Positions 1 to 8,313 are shown, numbered from the stretch's first letter. The stretch: 21,421 nt of DNA from an uncultured Dehalococcoidales bacterium (GCA_905614375.1 CAJQSP010000055.1:1-21421); one strand, 5' to 3'. Numbers and translations: made by a program. The notes: a model not told the origin generated them from the letters alone.

Positions 1-1
1 T

Positions 2-1669
2 GTCCCACGTAATAGGACATTAGTCTTTACCGGCTGGAGTGATTACTACAAAACTCAGCACGATAACGTTGAGAATTTCAATACTTGGATGCCAGGTAAC
101 CAACATTCTCGACATGCCTTGAACAAAGGTCATACTGAATACCTGTTTTACACTAACCTGAATACAGGCGAACTTGTTCCATGGATCGGTGAGTCATTCG
201 AGTACAACTCGACAATGGACAAGATTGACGTTGTGTTGCGCTCAGGCGTCAAGTGGTCCGACGGCGTGCCGTTCACGGCCAACGACGTGAAGTTCACGGT
301 TGATATGGTGATTGCTAACTCACCTGATATGAACCGCTCGAGTAATTGGGCAGACATGATCAAGAGTGTGGACGTCACGGACGATCTCCACTTCTCTATC
401 ACCCTGAACCGTCCTGACCCACGATTCTTCGTAAACCAGTTCGGTCTCGGGCATGAGAACCACACGGCTATCATCGCGAAGCACGTATGGGAAAACGAAG
501 ATGCGATGACTTTCACCAACTATGACCCAGCCAAGGGCTGGCCTCTAGGAACCGGCGCGTACGAGTTAGTAAGGTCTACGCCAGAAGCGCAGATTTACGA
601 CCGTCGTGACGATTGGTGGGGAGTTGAAAGCGGTTTCACGGATCTGCCGGAGCCTGAACGGCTCTTGTTCATCCCCGTAGCTGATGACGATGTTGCTGGA
701 CAGTTGTACATCAATAACGACCTTGACTACGGTCCACCCCTTTTGAAGGGTACGTTCGAAGCAGCTAAGGGTAGGAACCCTGCTCTACGTTCATTCAATT
801 CTGAAGGACCTGTATGGGGCGCTCCAGACGGCTGTAACTTTGTGCTGATTATGAACAACCAGAAGAAGCACTTCGATAACGTCGATGTTAGGTGGGCTAT
901 CAACCTCGGTATCAACCGAGACGAAGTCTCCAAATTGGCCTACGAGGGCGGCATGCCACCAGTGTCACTCCCGATATCGTCGTATGGAGTCAAGCAGTAC
1001 TTGCCATTAATGCAGGACATCATTGACAAGTACGACGCGGGTACCCACGACCTCGCCAAATCCGCTGCTCGCATGGAAAAAGCCGGGTACAGTAAGGACT
1101 CTGAAGATTACTGGACCAAGGACGGAGAACGGGTAGAGATAACCCTTGAGATTCCTTCGTGGATGCGACCGCAAGGTCCGATATTAGAGAAGCAGCTACA
1201 AACTGCCGGCTTTGATATCGTCTTCAAACAGGGTGAGCCAGCGACCATCGGTGACCGTCTGCAAATGGGCGAGACCGAAGTCATCTGGGTACAGTGTGGT
1301 TCAATCAATGAGCCATATGACACCTTCAAGTCTTACCACTCGAAGAACTCAGCACCTCCAGGTGAGAAATACGCTGGAGCTGTACAGGGTGGTCGTTACG
1401 AAAACCCTGAGATGGATGCCATTCTCGATGAGATGGAAGGTATGATCCACTCACCAAACGATGCAAGGTACGTGGAGCTGGCTCGTGCAGCTGCAGAACT
1501 GTACCTACGTGACATGCCGGTAATCCACATAGCTGAAGAACAGCACGTGGTAGTCCAGAACACGAAATACTGGAAGGGCTGGCCAGGCGTTGAAGACCCG
1601 TATGCGGCGCCTTACCCGCCGTGGAACGGTCACTACCTGATCACGATGAACCTTCAAGCGACAGAATGA
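2..1669 (+). CDS. ABC transporter substrate-binding protein, family 5 (peptide/nickel type), 5'-truncated by window edge
   Basis: Extracytoplasmic solute-binding protein (SBP_bac_5 family) that would deliver oligopeptides or similar solutes to an ABC importer. The reading frame is open to the first base of the window, so 555 residues are visible and the N-terminus, including any signal peptide, lies outside; the first internal ATG at 89 is not the real start. Family hallmarks are visible: the early block GVKWSDGVPFTANDVKFTV, then PLGTGAYELV, a middle segment with DVRWAINLGINRDEV, and a C-terminal region with ELYLRDMPVIHIAEEQ, ending in an aromatic-rich tail (PPWNGHYLITMNL). The length fits the family (about 550-620 aa). 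It ends at TGA 1667-1669 and is followed by a strong terminator. The matching ATPases may be the pair at 6063-8128, but they are on the other strand and no permeases are in view. Substrate cannot be told from sequence. Confidence 0.93.
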   Translation, partial: VPRNRTLVFTGWSDYYKTQHDNVENFNTWMPGNQHSRHALNKGHTEYLFYTNLNTGELVPWIGESFEYNSTMDKIDVVLRSGVKWSDGVPFTANDVKFTVDMVIANSPDMNRSSNWADMIKSVDVTDDLHFSITLNRPDPRFFVNQFGLGHENHTAIIAKHVWENEDAMTFTNYDPAKGWPLGTGAYELVRSTPEAQIYDRRDDWWGVESGFTDLPEPERLLFIPVADDDVAGQLYINNDLDYGPPLLKGTFEAAKGRNPALRSFNSEGPVWGAPDGCNFVLIMNNQKKHFDNVDVRWAINLGINRDEVSKLAYEGGMPPVSLPISSYGVKQYLPLMQDIIDKYDAGTHDLAKSAARMEKAGYSKDSEDYWTKDGERVEITLEIPSWMRPQGPILEKQLQTAGFDIVFKQGEPATIGDRLQMGETEVIWVQCGSINEPYDTFKSYHSKNSAPPGEKYAGAVQGGRYENPEMDAILDEMEGMIHSPNDARYVELARAAAELYLRDMPVIHIAEEQHVVVQNTKYWKGWPGVEDPYAAPYPPWNGHYLITMNLQATE

Positions 1670-1742
1670 CCAGGGGGCTCGGTAAGATACTGAGCTCGAC
1701 TAAGAGTTCATACTCTTAGAAAGCAACTAACTTGCTTAATTA

Positions 1743-1778
1743 GACGGGGGGCGGATTTTCCGCCCCCCGTCTTTCTTT
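1743..1778 (+). terminator. Rho-independent terminator after the substrate-binding protein gene
   Basis: A perfect 12-bp GC-rich stem (GACGGGGGGCGG at 1743-1754 pairing with CCGCCCCCCGTC at 1760-1771) with a 5-nt loop ATTTT is followed by TTTCTTT. It lies 73 nt past the stop of the binding-protein gene on the + strand. Confidence 0.92.
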
Positions 1779-2031
1779 AAACACTGTTTTAAAGAACACG
1801 GATTCCAAATCAATTAGTTACTGCACAAAAGTTAAATATTCGTTAGCGAGTGATCGTTCATCTAGCAATTTGAATGCTAGATTTCGGCTGGGCTTATAGT
1901 GTTTTAAAGTCATTTTCTGGTTTTATTTCGAGTAAAATCTGGTTCTTCACTGTGGACGAATGAGGGCGCCGTTTGCTCCGCACTCTGTTATTAAACCGAA
2001 TCTTTAGCTAGCGACAGGTGACTGATCCCAG
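1779..2031 (+). promoter_or_regulatory. Leader of the FG-GAP gene with an inverted repeat and weak promoter-like boxes
   Basis: This AT-rich gene-free stretch precedes the FG-GAP lipoprotein gene. It contains a perfect inverted repeat with 8-nt arms, ATCTAGCA (1860-1867) and TGCTAGAT (1875-1882), around a 7-nt centre. A -10-like TATAGT at 1895-1900 lies 19 nt after a -35-like TTGAAT at 1870-1875, which is a long spacer, so the promoter call is weak. AGGTGA at 2016-2021 is a good ribosome binding site 10 nt before the ATG at 2032. Confidence 0.3.
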
Positions 2032-4194
2032 ATGACATATAGCCGTTTCAACGTAGCTCTGTTGTTCAAATCCGTCGTCTTATTTACAGGTTGCTTTATT
2101 GCAGCTTGTAGTGGATCGACCATGCCCACACCTGAGCTCGCTCCTGACGATGGCATTGTGCCGTTCATCAACATTGCCCGTGAGGCTCTGGGTGACAACG
2201 CATTCGTGAACAACTGGCATCCGGGCGTAGCAATTTTCGACTACGACCGTGACGGTGACATGGACTTCTACATCACCGTTGCCGACGGAACTTCTGACAA
2301 ACCCGAGGCACCAGGTGGTCCCAACCTCCTGTTTCGCAATGATGGCGACGGTGTGTACACGGAGACCGCTGCCGAAGCCGGGGTGGACGCTTTCGCGAGC
2401 AACAGCACGGCGCCGGCAGTATGCGATATCAACAACGACGGCTACCAAGATCTCTACGTGGCCTCCTACGGCAGGATTGGCGACGGTCTTGACTACCGAT
2501 CGGTAGACCCAATTTTTTACTTTCGCGAGGCACCTGGTCTACGTCAAGCCGTAACGGATCGTCTGTTTCTGAACCGAGGGGATGGCTCGTTCGAAGACAT
2601 CACGGCTTCGTCTTTCGGGGATGCAGTCAATATTCGGTCGGGCATCACGGTTGCGTGTGCCGACGTCGACGGTGACGGTTGGCTCGATCTGTTTGTCGGT
2701 AACCGCGCTGACCAGGATTTTATTCGGTTCGACGATCCGCGTCACCATGGGCATTACAACGTCCTCTATCGTAACAATGGAGATCTTACTTTCTCTGACA
2801 TTACTGAGGAGGCAGGCTTGATGGGGCCTCAAATCCTGATGTTGGACCCTGAGGGCGCACCCATGGAGTGGAAAAACCCGACGACCGGCGAGGTGACGCG
2901 AGGCTACGATCCCACCGTACGCGATACGATGGGAAACGTCGTTGGGGACCCCACTGGACAAACGCTATCCACCCTATTTTTCGACCACGACGATGATGGT
3001 GACCCTGACCTATGGATTGCCGACGATGGAGACACACTTAAGGTCTATCGAAACGATTCTTTGGACGGTGAGATCAAGTTCACACCAATCGAATCCGAGA
3101 TGGGAATCGACGACGTCGGCGCTTGGATGAGTTTCGCTGTTGCCGACTACGACGGTGATGAAGATCTCGACATCTTCATCAGCAACATTGGATTCCATTT
3201 CCTTCTCGCCCAGAAGCCGACTGTCCCGTCCGGTGATTGTGCCTATAGCCAGCAGTTTGGCTGGGGTACCTGCTATCACTACCTGCTTCGGAACGATGGC
3301 ATAAGGGACGTGCCCAACGTGGGCGCTGTGCCCGTCTTTACTAACGTTGCATCAGAGACAATGGTCAAGCCGAGCAAGGCTATGCCGCCGGCGTCTCTTG
3401 ACCCGTCGAATATCCTTCCCGAGTGGGGTATTGAGGGGCCGAAGGGCTTGTCAGCCTACGACTTCGGATTTGGGACAGTCTTCTTCGATTATGAGAATGA
3501 CGGTGACCAGGATCTTTACTGGCTCGGGGCAATGGGCGGTCGCGGCGAAGGACCTAACGGCCAGATGTACAAGGGTGTCGGGCGAATGATGCGTGGGGAC
3601 GGCGCTGGATCGTTCGAGGATATTACTGTGGAGGCGCATCTCCTCGACGCACAGGGTGTTGACTACTCCATTACAGACCCTGACGATCCAAAGTTCGATG
3701 CCGAACGGCAACGCATGGCTCCCCGCTTCCACGAGAATGGCAAGGGGCTCGCGAGTTGCGATTTGAATGGTGACGGAAACGTCGATCTCATAGGGACCAA
3801 CAGCAATGGCCCTACATTCATTGGAGATTCGATCATAGACTTTTTCCCTGGTCCCTTATTCGTCTGGCAAAACGGCGGCGATGGCGGACACTGGATCTCG
3901 CTCCGGCTGAAGGGTCGGATGGGAGTCGATGGCACCGGCAGTAATGCCGATGCCGTGGGCGCTAGAGTGTTCGTAACCGCAGATATTGGTGACGGCAAGT
4001 TACACACACAGGTACGCGATGTTCTTGCCAGTTCGACATTTCTCGGGATGAGCTGCCTCGACCTGCACTTTGGTCTTGGTGAGGCATCGAAGGTGAACGA
4101 GATATCGATTCTATGGCCGAGCGGAGTGCGGCAGATCCTCACAGATGAAAATGTCGACCAGGTCTTAGAAGTCGTCGAGCCAGCAGGGGAGTAG
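2032..4194 (+). CDS. FG-GAP/VCBS repeat lipoprotein with C-terminal ASPIC/UnbV domain (CRTAC1-like)
   Basis: Predicted secreted, lipid-anchored beta-propeller protein of 720 aa. The N-terminus has a signal peptide ending in a lipobox (GCFIAAC, Cys26). Seven Asp-rich calcium-binding FG-GAP cores are visible at about residues 69-82 (DYDRDGDMDFY), 132-143, 211-222 (DVDGDGWLDLF), 318-329, 372-383, 486-497 and 577-588 (DLNGDGNVDLI). From about 620 to 715 there is an ASPIC/UnbV domain (WISLRLKG, GSNADAVGARV, LHFGLGEA, ILWPSGVRQ). This is the architecture of CRTAC1-like bacterial proteins, whose function is mostly unknown beyond calcium-dependent adhesion or binding at the cell surface. The ATG has an AGGTGA site 10 nt upstream. 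The gene stops 6 nt from the stop of the opposing propeller gene, leaving no room for a terminator between them. Confidence 0.93.
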   Translation: MTYSRFNVALLFKSVVLFTGCFIAACSGSTMPTPELAPDDGIVPFINIAREALGDNAFVNNWHPGVAIFDYDRDGDMDFYITVADGTSDKPEAPGGPNLLFRNDGDGVYTETAAEAGVDAFASNSTAPAVCDINNDGYQDLYVASYGRIGDGLDYRSVDPIFYFREAPGLRQAVTDRLFLNRGDGSFEDITASSFGDAVNIRSGITVACADVDGDGWLDLFVGNRADQDFIRFDDPRHHGHYNVLYRNNGDLTFSDITEEAGLMGPQILMLDPEGAPMEWKNPTTGEVTRGYDPTVRDTMGNVVGDPTGQTLSTLFFDHDDDGDPDLWIADDGDTLKVYRNDSLDGEIKFTPIESEMGIDDVGAWMSFAVADYDGDEDLDIFISNIGFHFLLAQKPTVPSGDCAYSQQFGWGTCYHYLLRNDGIRDVPNVGAVPVFTNVASETMVKPSKAMPPASLDPSNILPEWGIEGPKGLSAYDFGFGTVFFDYENDGDQDLYWLGAMGGRGEGPNGQMYKGVGRMMRGDGAGSFEDITVEAHLLDAQGVDYSITDPDDPKFDAERQRMAPRFHENGKGLASCDLNGDGNVDLIGTNSNGPTFIGDSIIDFFPGPLFVWQNGGDGGHWISLRLKGRMGVDGTGSNADAVGARVFVTADIGDGKLHTQVRDVLASSTFLGMSCLDLHFGLGEASKVNEISILWPSGVRQILTDENVDQVLEVVEPAGE

Positions 4195-4200
4195 CGTGTG

Positions 4201-5976
4201 CTATCGCGTGTTGAGACTAATTGGCAACCGCACGACGCTCTTACTCGAATCTGGATCCGCAACCCACAGGGCATCTCCGTCGAATAGAATCTGCTCGGGA
4301 TTAATGTTGACGCGCCATCGACCGGAAATCGTCCCACTTGGAGTGATGCGAATCACTTCGCGTTGCTCCGAATCTCCCACCCATACAGCATCGGATGAAG
4401 TTCCTATACCGGCAATCTTATTAGCTACTTTAAACTCCGTTTGGCTGCCGTCCGACGGGTTGATTCGCAATAGATAACCCGGTGCAGAGCCGCGAGCCCA
4501 GATGGCTCCTGTTCCCCATGCGATGGGGGCCGCTAGGGATCTGCTTATGCGCGTCTCGTAGGATCCATCGATATCAATTCGTAGAAGGCCGTTCGGTCCA
4601 TAAACCCATGCTCGCTCGCCGTCTGAGACGATGCCGGTAATCACGGCGATCACTTCTCGATGCGGCTCAAAGCCGGAATCGCTCACTCTGCCTACGATTC
4701 TCCGCCCATTAGATTCCACAACAGCCCAGATGCCGTCCTCGGCTGATGCAAGTCCTATCACCTTCCCTGGAACACCATGATCGACTGGCTCGCCGCCGGT
4801 CGGTATCTGAACGATAACCTCCTTATCTGTGCCAACCCAGATGTCGTCTCCGGAAACAGTCGACTGTACGGGCTTTCCTCCCAAGACCAGATCCCGAACA
4901 ATATGCCCGTCGAGTGACAGTGCCAAAAGGTGCTCTCCGCGCGCGTTTAGTATCCAGATATTAGTCTCATCAAAGGCCAACTGAAACGGCTTAGCGTCTA
5001 AGAGTTCGTTCACAGCGATATGGACCGGTCGTACGTCTCCCATAGCCTCATATGGATACGCTATCCAGAGCCCAGAAGTGTCTGTTTGACCACAGACCCT
5101 CCAGATTCCACCACCTTTGCAAAGGACGAATATGACGCGAGAGGCGGCATCCTCGGATCTCGGGCAAGCGTAGCGGTATTTAATCGTGCCGTCGTCAGCG
5201 TCAGAGAGGAGCGTTATCTGCCTCGTTGCCGCAACCACTGCAATTTCTTCGCTCTGAGGTGGAATCGAGACGTCACGATCAAATAACCCTCCTTTAGCGG
5301 GATCCCAGGGCTTGAACTTCACTAATCCTTCTGCATCGTCTACTGACAAGACGCGGAAGGACACCGGGTCGCCGAAGGGTCCGCGACACGGCTCTCCTGG
5401 ATCACCCCATGTCAGCCGATCCCAGTCATATGACCGGCTGCCATCCAGCATGCCACCCAGAATCTCTGCATACTCGGGCGTTGACGCGGGTAGCACAGAA
5501 GGAGCGTCCACTGTGACATCCTTCGACGCTATGCGGCTGGCGACTGTGTACCAGTTCAGTATGGCCTGCTTGAACTCCGTGGCCGCGTTGCCCTGAATTG
5601 TTTCGACACCGGTCTCTTCTTCAAAGCCTGTTTGAAACCGGGTAATTCGGCCGGTTGACCAGCGGTCCTCCGAGGCATCAATGTAGTCCCAGCCTAGAGC
5701 TGAAACTCCGATAGCCATAAGGGCTAGTACGCCTCCCGTGAACGTGATGCGAAAACTGGTCCAGTTGCGATATCGGGCAAAAAATTTTGAAATATATACG
5801 GCAGCGATCGAAACGCCGATTCCGAATACCGCACCCCATAGAAGCGCACCAGTGGCATCGCTCGCCCAGAAAGAGATCGACTTATCGAAGGGTGTAAAAA
5901 AGCGGTATTCGTGGTCGAGACCTAGTATCGCACCAATGATTGCGCCGATAATTACGACGATCGACAATCCGTTCAT
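4201..5976 (-). CDS. Membrane-anchored protein with C-terminal seven-bladed beta-propeller, function unknown
   Basis: 591 aa. Three hydrophobic segments lie near the N-terminus (about residues 4-20, 42-63 and 76-95). They are followed by a middle region of unrecognised fold (about 100-310) with five Cys, then a C-terminal propeller. The propeller is visible as seven short repeats each ending in a Trp-centred strand: ETNIWIL, GDDIWVG, EDGIWAV, GERAWVY, TGAIWAR, SDAVWVG and GDALWVA. This pattern resembles YVTN/NHL or Vgb-like 7-bladed propellers. I do not recognise a family with this full architecture. The protein is probably held in the membrane with the propeller outside, but topology is inferred. 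No Shine-Dalgarno precedes the ATG. The gene converges tail-to-tail on the FG-GAP lipoprotein gene and lies 86 nt downstream of the ATPase pair on the same strand. It may be co-transcribed with them or read from its own promoter; I cannot tell. Confidence 0.85.
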   Translation of the reverse strand: MNGLSIVVIIGAIIGAILGLDHEYRFFTPFDKSISFWASDATGALLWGAVFGIGVSIAAVYISKFFARYRNWTSFRITFTGGVLALMAIGVSALGWDYIDASEDRWSTGRITRFQTGFEEETGVETIQGNAATEFKQAILNWYTVASRIASKDVTVDAPSVLPASTPEYAEILGGMLDGSRSYDWDRLTWGDPGEPCRGPFGDPVSFRVLSVDDAEGLVKFKPWDPAKGGLFDRDVSIPPQSEEIAVVAATRQITLLSDADDGTIKYRYACPRSEDAASRVIFVLCKGGGIWRVCGQTDTSGLWIAYPYEAMGDVRPVHIAVNELLDAKPFQLAFDETNIWILNARGEHLLALSLDGHIVRDLVLGGKPVQSTVSGDDIWVGTDKEVIVQIPTGGEPVDHGVPGKVIGLASAEDGIWAVVESNGRRIVGRVSDSGFEPHREVIAVITGIVSDGERAWVYGPNGLLRIDIDGSYETRISRSLAAPIAWGTGAIWARGSAPGYLLRINPSDGSQTEFKVANKIAGIGTSSDAVWVGDSEQREVIRITPSGTISGRWRVNINPEQILFDGDALWVADPDSSKSVVRLPISLNTR

Positions 5977-6032
5977 TCTGTAAACAATCCGTCAGGTTAA
6001 GGAGCAAAAACTTTTAACTTAATCTGTATACG

Positions 6033-6070
6033 TAAATTAGCACCAGAATAGTGTCCTGAGAGCTAATTTA
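6033..6070 (-). repeat. Inverted repeat at the end of the ATPase operon
   Basis: Perfect 9-nt arms TAAATTAGC (6033-6041) and GCTAATTTA (6062-6070) are separated by 20 nt. The repeat overlaps the stop codon of the DppF-like gene. It could be an attenuating or mRNA-end hairpin. There is no clear U-tract, so I do not call it an intrinsic terminator. Confidence 0.35.
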
Positions 6071-7106
6071 CAGGATCTAATATTGCGTTCTTCTCAGCGA
6101 ACGCGCTTGCAATATCGGTGTTATCCATTACTTCGCTATCCCGGTGGAGGAAGCAACCGGCGACGACGTGTGGACGGATTTGGAAAAGCGGTGGCACTTC
6201 AAGATGGCACATATCCATCACTGCCGGGCACCGATCTGCAAATTTGCAACCGTTGAGTTCCGTCACACCCTCGTTGACCACTCTTGAGTTGGTTTGCGAG
6301 CCCCAAGGGGTCTTAGGATCGGGTTGGGGAACCGAGTCAACTAGGAGTTGTGTGTACGGGTGATTCGGCTGTTGGATGACCTCTTGCATCGTACCTGCCT
6401 CAACGACAGAACCTTCATACATGATCATGAGGTTGTCGCTGATTTGATACGCGGTGGTGAGATCGTGGGTGATATAAACTACGGATATCCCCAGATCATC
6501 TTTTAGTTTTTGGATGCTTTCGAGAATCGTGGCTCGAAGAGAGGCATCTACCATAGAAACAGGCTCATCGGCCAAGATGATGCGGGGCTTCAACAACAGG
6601 GCGCGGGCAACCATTACACGCTGTCTCTGGCCTCCGCTCAGTTGGTGGGGATAGCGGCCGAGTGTTTCGTCAGGCTGTAGACCCACCGTCAACAAGGCCT
6701 CTTCGATCAACTCGTTGCGGGCGGATGTTGTACTAGCAATCTCAAAATTCTTCGCTGGTCGGTGAAGGACGTGATCGACTTTGTAGAAGGGGTTGTACGA
6801 CTCGAAGGGATCCTGAAAGACCGGCTGTACCTCCCGCCTGTACTCCTTCATCTCCCTACGCGTCATACCACTCACGTCCTTGCCCTTGTAGAGGACGCTG
6901 CCTTTTGTGGGCTCGATGATTCCCAGTAGCAGGCGCGCCATAGTGGACTTACCACTACCGCTCTCTCCGGCTATGGAAGTGATCGCCGGATTGTCCTCAG
7001 AGATCGTCAACGAGATGTCATCTACGGCTACGGTCACATTCTGGCGGTTGAACATGCCACCGCCAAAGATCTTGGAAACATTTCGTAGCTCTAGCAGTGG
7101 TGCCAT
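6063..7106 (-). CDS. Oligopeptide/dipeptide ABC transporter ATP-binding protein (OppF/DppF type)
   Basis: Cytoplasmic ATPase subunit, 347 aa, energising a peptide/nickel-type importer. Walker A GESGSGKST is at 47-55, Q-loop VFQDP near 96-100, signature LSGGQRQR at 156-163, Walker B IILADEP at 176-182 and the switch His at 214 (YITHD). The D-loop reads SMVD rather than SALD. After the ATPase domain comes the oligopeptide-transporter C-terminal extension with four Cys at 287, 293, 300 and 318 (C-x5-C-x6-C-x17-C). DppD/DppF proteins are known to bind a [4Fe-4S] cluster there. The ATG overlaps the stop of the preceding ATPase gene as TAATG, so the two are translationally coupled. Permeases are not nearby; the partner binding protein may be the one at the left edge. 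Confidence 0.95.
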   Translation of the reverse strand: MAPLLELRNVSKIFGGGMFNRQNVTVAVDDISLTISEDNPAITSIAGESGSGKSTMARLLLGIIEPTKGSVLYKGKDVSGMTRREMKEYRREVQPVFQDPFESYNPFYKVDHVLHRPAKNFEIASTTSARNELIEEALLTVGLQPDETLGRYPHQLSGGQRQRVMVARALLLKPRIILADEPVSMVDASLRATILESIQKLKDDLGISVVYITHDLTTAYQISDNLMIMYEGSVVEAGTMQEVIQQPNHPYTQLLVDSVPQPDPKTPWGSQTNSRVVNEGVTELNGCKFADRCPAVMDMCHLEVPPLFQIRPHVVAGCFLHRDSEVMDNTDIASAFAEKNAILDPVN

Positions 7107-8128
7107 TATTCCTTATCTCCTTCGAACAGATGACAGGAGGCCGATTGACCTGGCCCCACATTGCGTAGAACCGGTTCATTTACCCTGCACGTATCCATCA
7201 CAAACGTACACCTGGGGTTAAACGAGCATCCTGCAGGGAGGTTGGCGAGTGTCGGTGGCAACCCAGGTATTCCACTCGACTGGAGCCTGTGGTTGAAGGA
7301 GGGCAGGCTCTGGATGAGCGCCTGAGTATAGGGATGTTGTGCATTCTCGAATATCGCTTCCACCGGTCCAAACTCGACAAGCTTGCCCGCGTACATGATC
7401 CCAATTGTGTCGGCGAACTGAGCGATCAGACCCATGTCGTGGCCTATCAATATTACGGAAGCTGATAGGCCCTCTTGCAACTGACCGAGGGTTTCCATGA
7501 TCTGGCGCTGCACCACTACGTCCAAAGCACTGGTCGGTTCATCGGCGATGATCAGTTTAGGGCTTAAGGACGTAGCTATCGCCATAGCGACACGCTGCTT
7601 CATACCACCGCTGAGTTCATGAGGAAACATTCTGGCTACCGAAGACGTCAGACCAACGGTGCGTAATAGCTCTTGAACACGGTCGTTCAACTCCTCCTTG
7701 GTTGGCTTCTCGCCCTCGGCGTGATCGATTATGCCGTCGATAATCTGCCTTTGGACCCGAATCACAGGATTCAGGGAGTTGAGAGCTGCCTGAGGCACGA
7801 GAGCAATTTCAGAGAGGCGCGTCAAGCGCATTTCCGCCCGGTTCATCGCTAGCAGGTCTCGACCGGTTAGATAGACATGACCACCATGGACACGGCCGGG
7901 CGCTTTCGTCATCCCCATTAATGCAGTGGCGAGTGTGCTCTTACCGCTGCCAGATTCGCCAACAAGTGCTAATCTCTGACCTTGGCGCAAGGTGAAACTG
8001 ACCCCGTCCACGGCTTTGACTACGCTCCGAGGTGTGTCGTAGTAAACACGCAGATCATCCACGACAAGCACGTCGTCAGATGTGGTGCTCGTTTCTGCTA
8101 CTGGCTGACCAGTCTGAACCAAAATCAT
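7106..8128 (-). CDS. Oligopeptide/dipeptide ABC transporter ATP-binding protein (OppD/DppD type)
   Basis: Second ATPase subunit of the same importer, 340 aa. Walker A GESGSGKST is at 57-65, Q-loop LVPQ near 110-113, signature LSGGMKQR at 172-179, Walker B LIIADEP at 192-198 followed by TSALD, and the switch His at 230 (ILIGHD). The C-terminal extension has Cys 301, 307, 314 and 332, with exactly the spacing seen in its partner. The start is not certain. ATG at 8128 has GGAG only 2 nt away, whereas TTG at 8122 (residue 3) would have ideal 8-nt spacing. The first 15-20 residues are low in conservation either way. A 36-codon open frame upstream (8131-8238) ends in TAA overlapping this ATG as TAATG, which may be the remnant tail of a former upstream gene. 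It is the first intact gene of its operon. Confidence 0.95.
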   Translation of the reverse strand: MILVQTGQPVAETSTTSDDVLVVDDLRVYYDTPRSVVKAVDGVSFTLRQGQRLALVGESGSGKSTLATALMGMTKAPGRVHGGHVYLTGRDLLAMNRAEMRLTRLSEIALVPQAALNSLNPVIRVQRQIIDGIIDHAEGEKPTKEELNDRVQELLRTVGLTSSVARMFPHELSGGMKQRVAMAIATSLSPKLIIADEPTSALDVVVQRQIMETLGQLQEGLSASVILIGHDMGLIAQFADTIGIMYAGKLVEFGPVEAIFENAQHPYTQALIQSLPSFNHRLQSSGIPGLPPTLANLPAGCSFNPRCTFVMDTCRVNEPVLRNVGPGQSASCHLFEGDKE

Positions 8129-8130
8129 TA

Positions 8131-8238
8131 CTCCATTAGCGAAATATCGAACTGTTTATAATCTCGGCGCTGTTCACAATACTTCTCATCTATCTCATCC
8201 AATTGTCGCCAGACTACTAGACAGTAAAAAAAGATTCT
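8131..8238 (-). other. Short open frame ending in a TAATG overlap with the DppD-like gene; possible tail of a lost gene
   Basis: On the minus strand 36 codons are open after a TGA and run to TAA at 8128-8130, which overlaps the ATPase start as TAATG. The residues look protein-like (WRQLDEIDEKYCEQRRDY). There is no ATG with a ribosome binding site; a TTG 24 codons before the stop is possible. It could be a leader peptide, a decayed gene end or chance. I cannot assign it to a family. Confidence 0.2.
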
Positions 8239-8296
8239 TCATCGAGTTTCACACGAGGTCGCCAGTATACTCATATAGTTTAACTAACTAGTATGC

Positions 8297-8310
8297 ATTT
8301 ACCGGTAAAT
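8297..8310. repeat. Perfect 14-bp palindrome ATTTACCGGTAAAT
   Basis: A self-complementary 14-mer lies 169 nt upstream of the ATPase operon start, in AT-rich DNA with TATACT-like sequence nearby (8266-8271, minus strand). The size and symmetry suit a dimeric repressor site. No regulator gene is adjacent. Confidence 0.3.
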
Positions 8311-8313
8311 ACG

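Noticed and set aside
3663..4337. Long minus-strand open frame (224 codons) across the end of the FG-GAP gene
   Set aside because: It is antisense to the ASPIC domain of a clearly real gene and overlaps the end of the opposing propeller gene; its translation is Ser/Arg/Pro-rich with no recognisable motif.
6033..6070. Inverted repeat read as a classical terminator
   Set aside because: The stem is AT-rich with a 20-nt loop and no following T-run on the minus strand, so it is listed only as a repeat.
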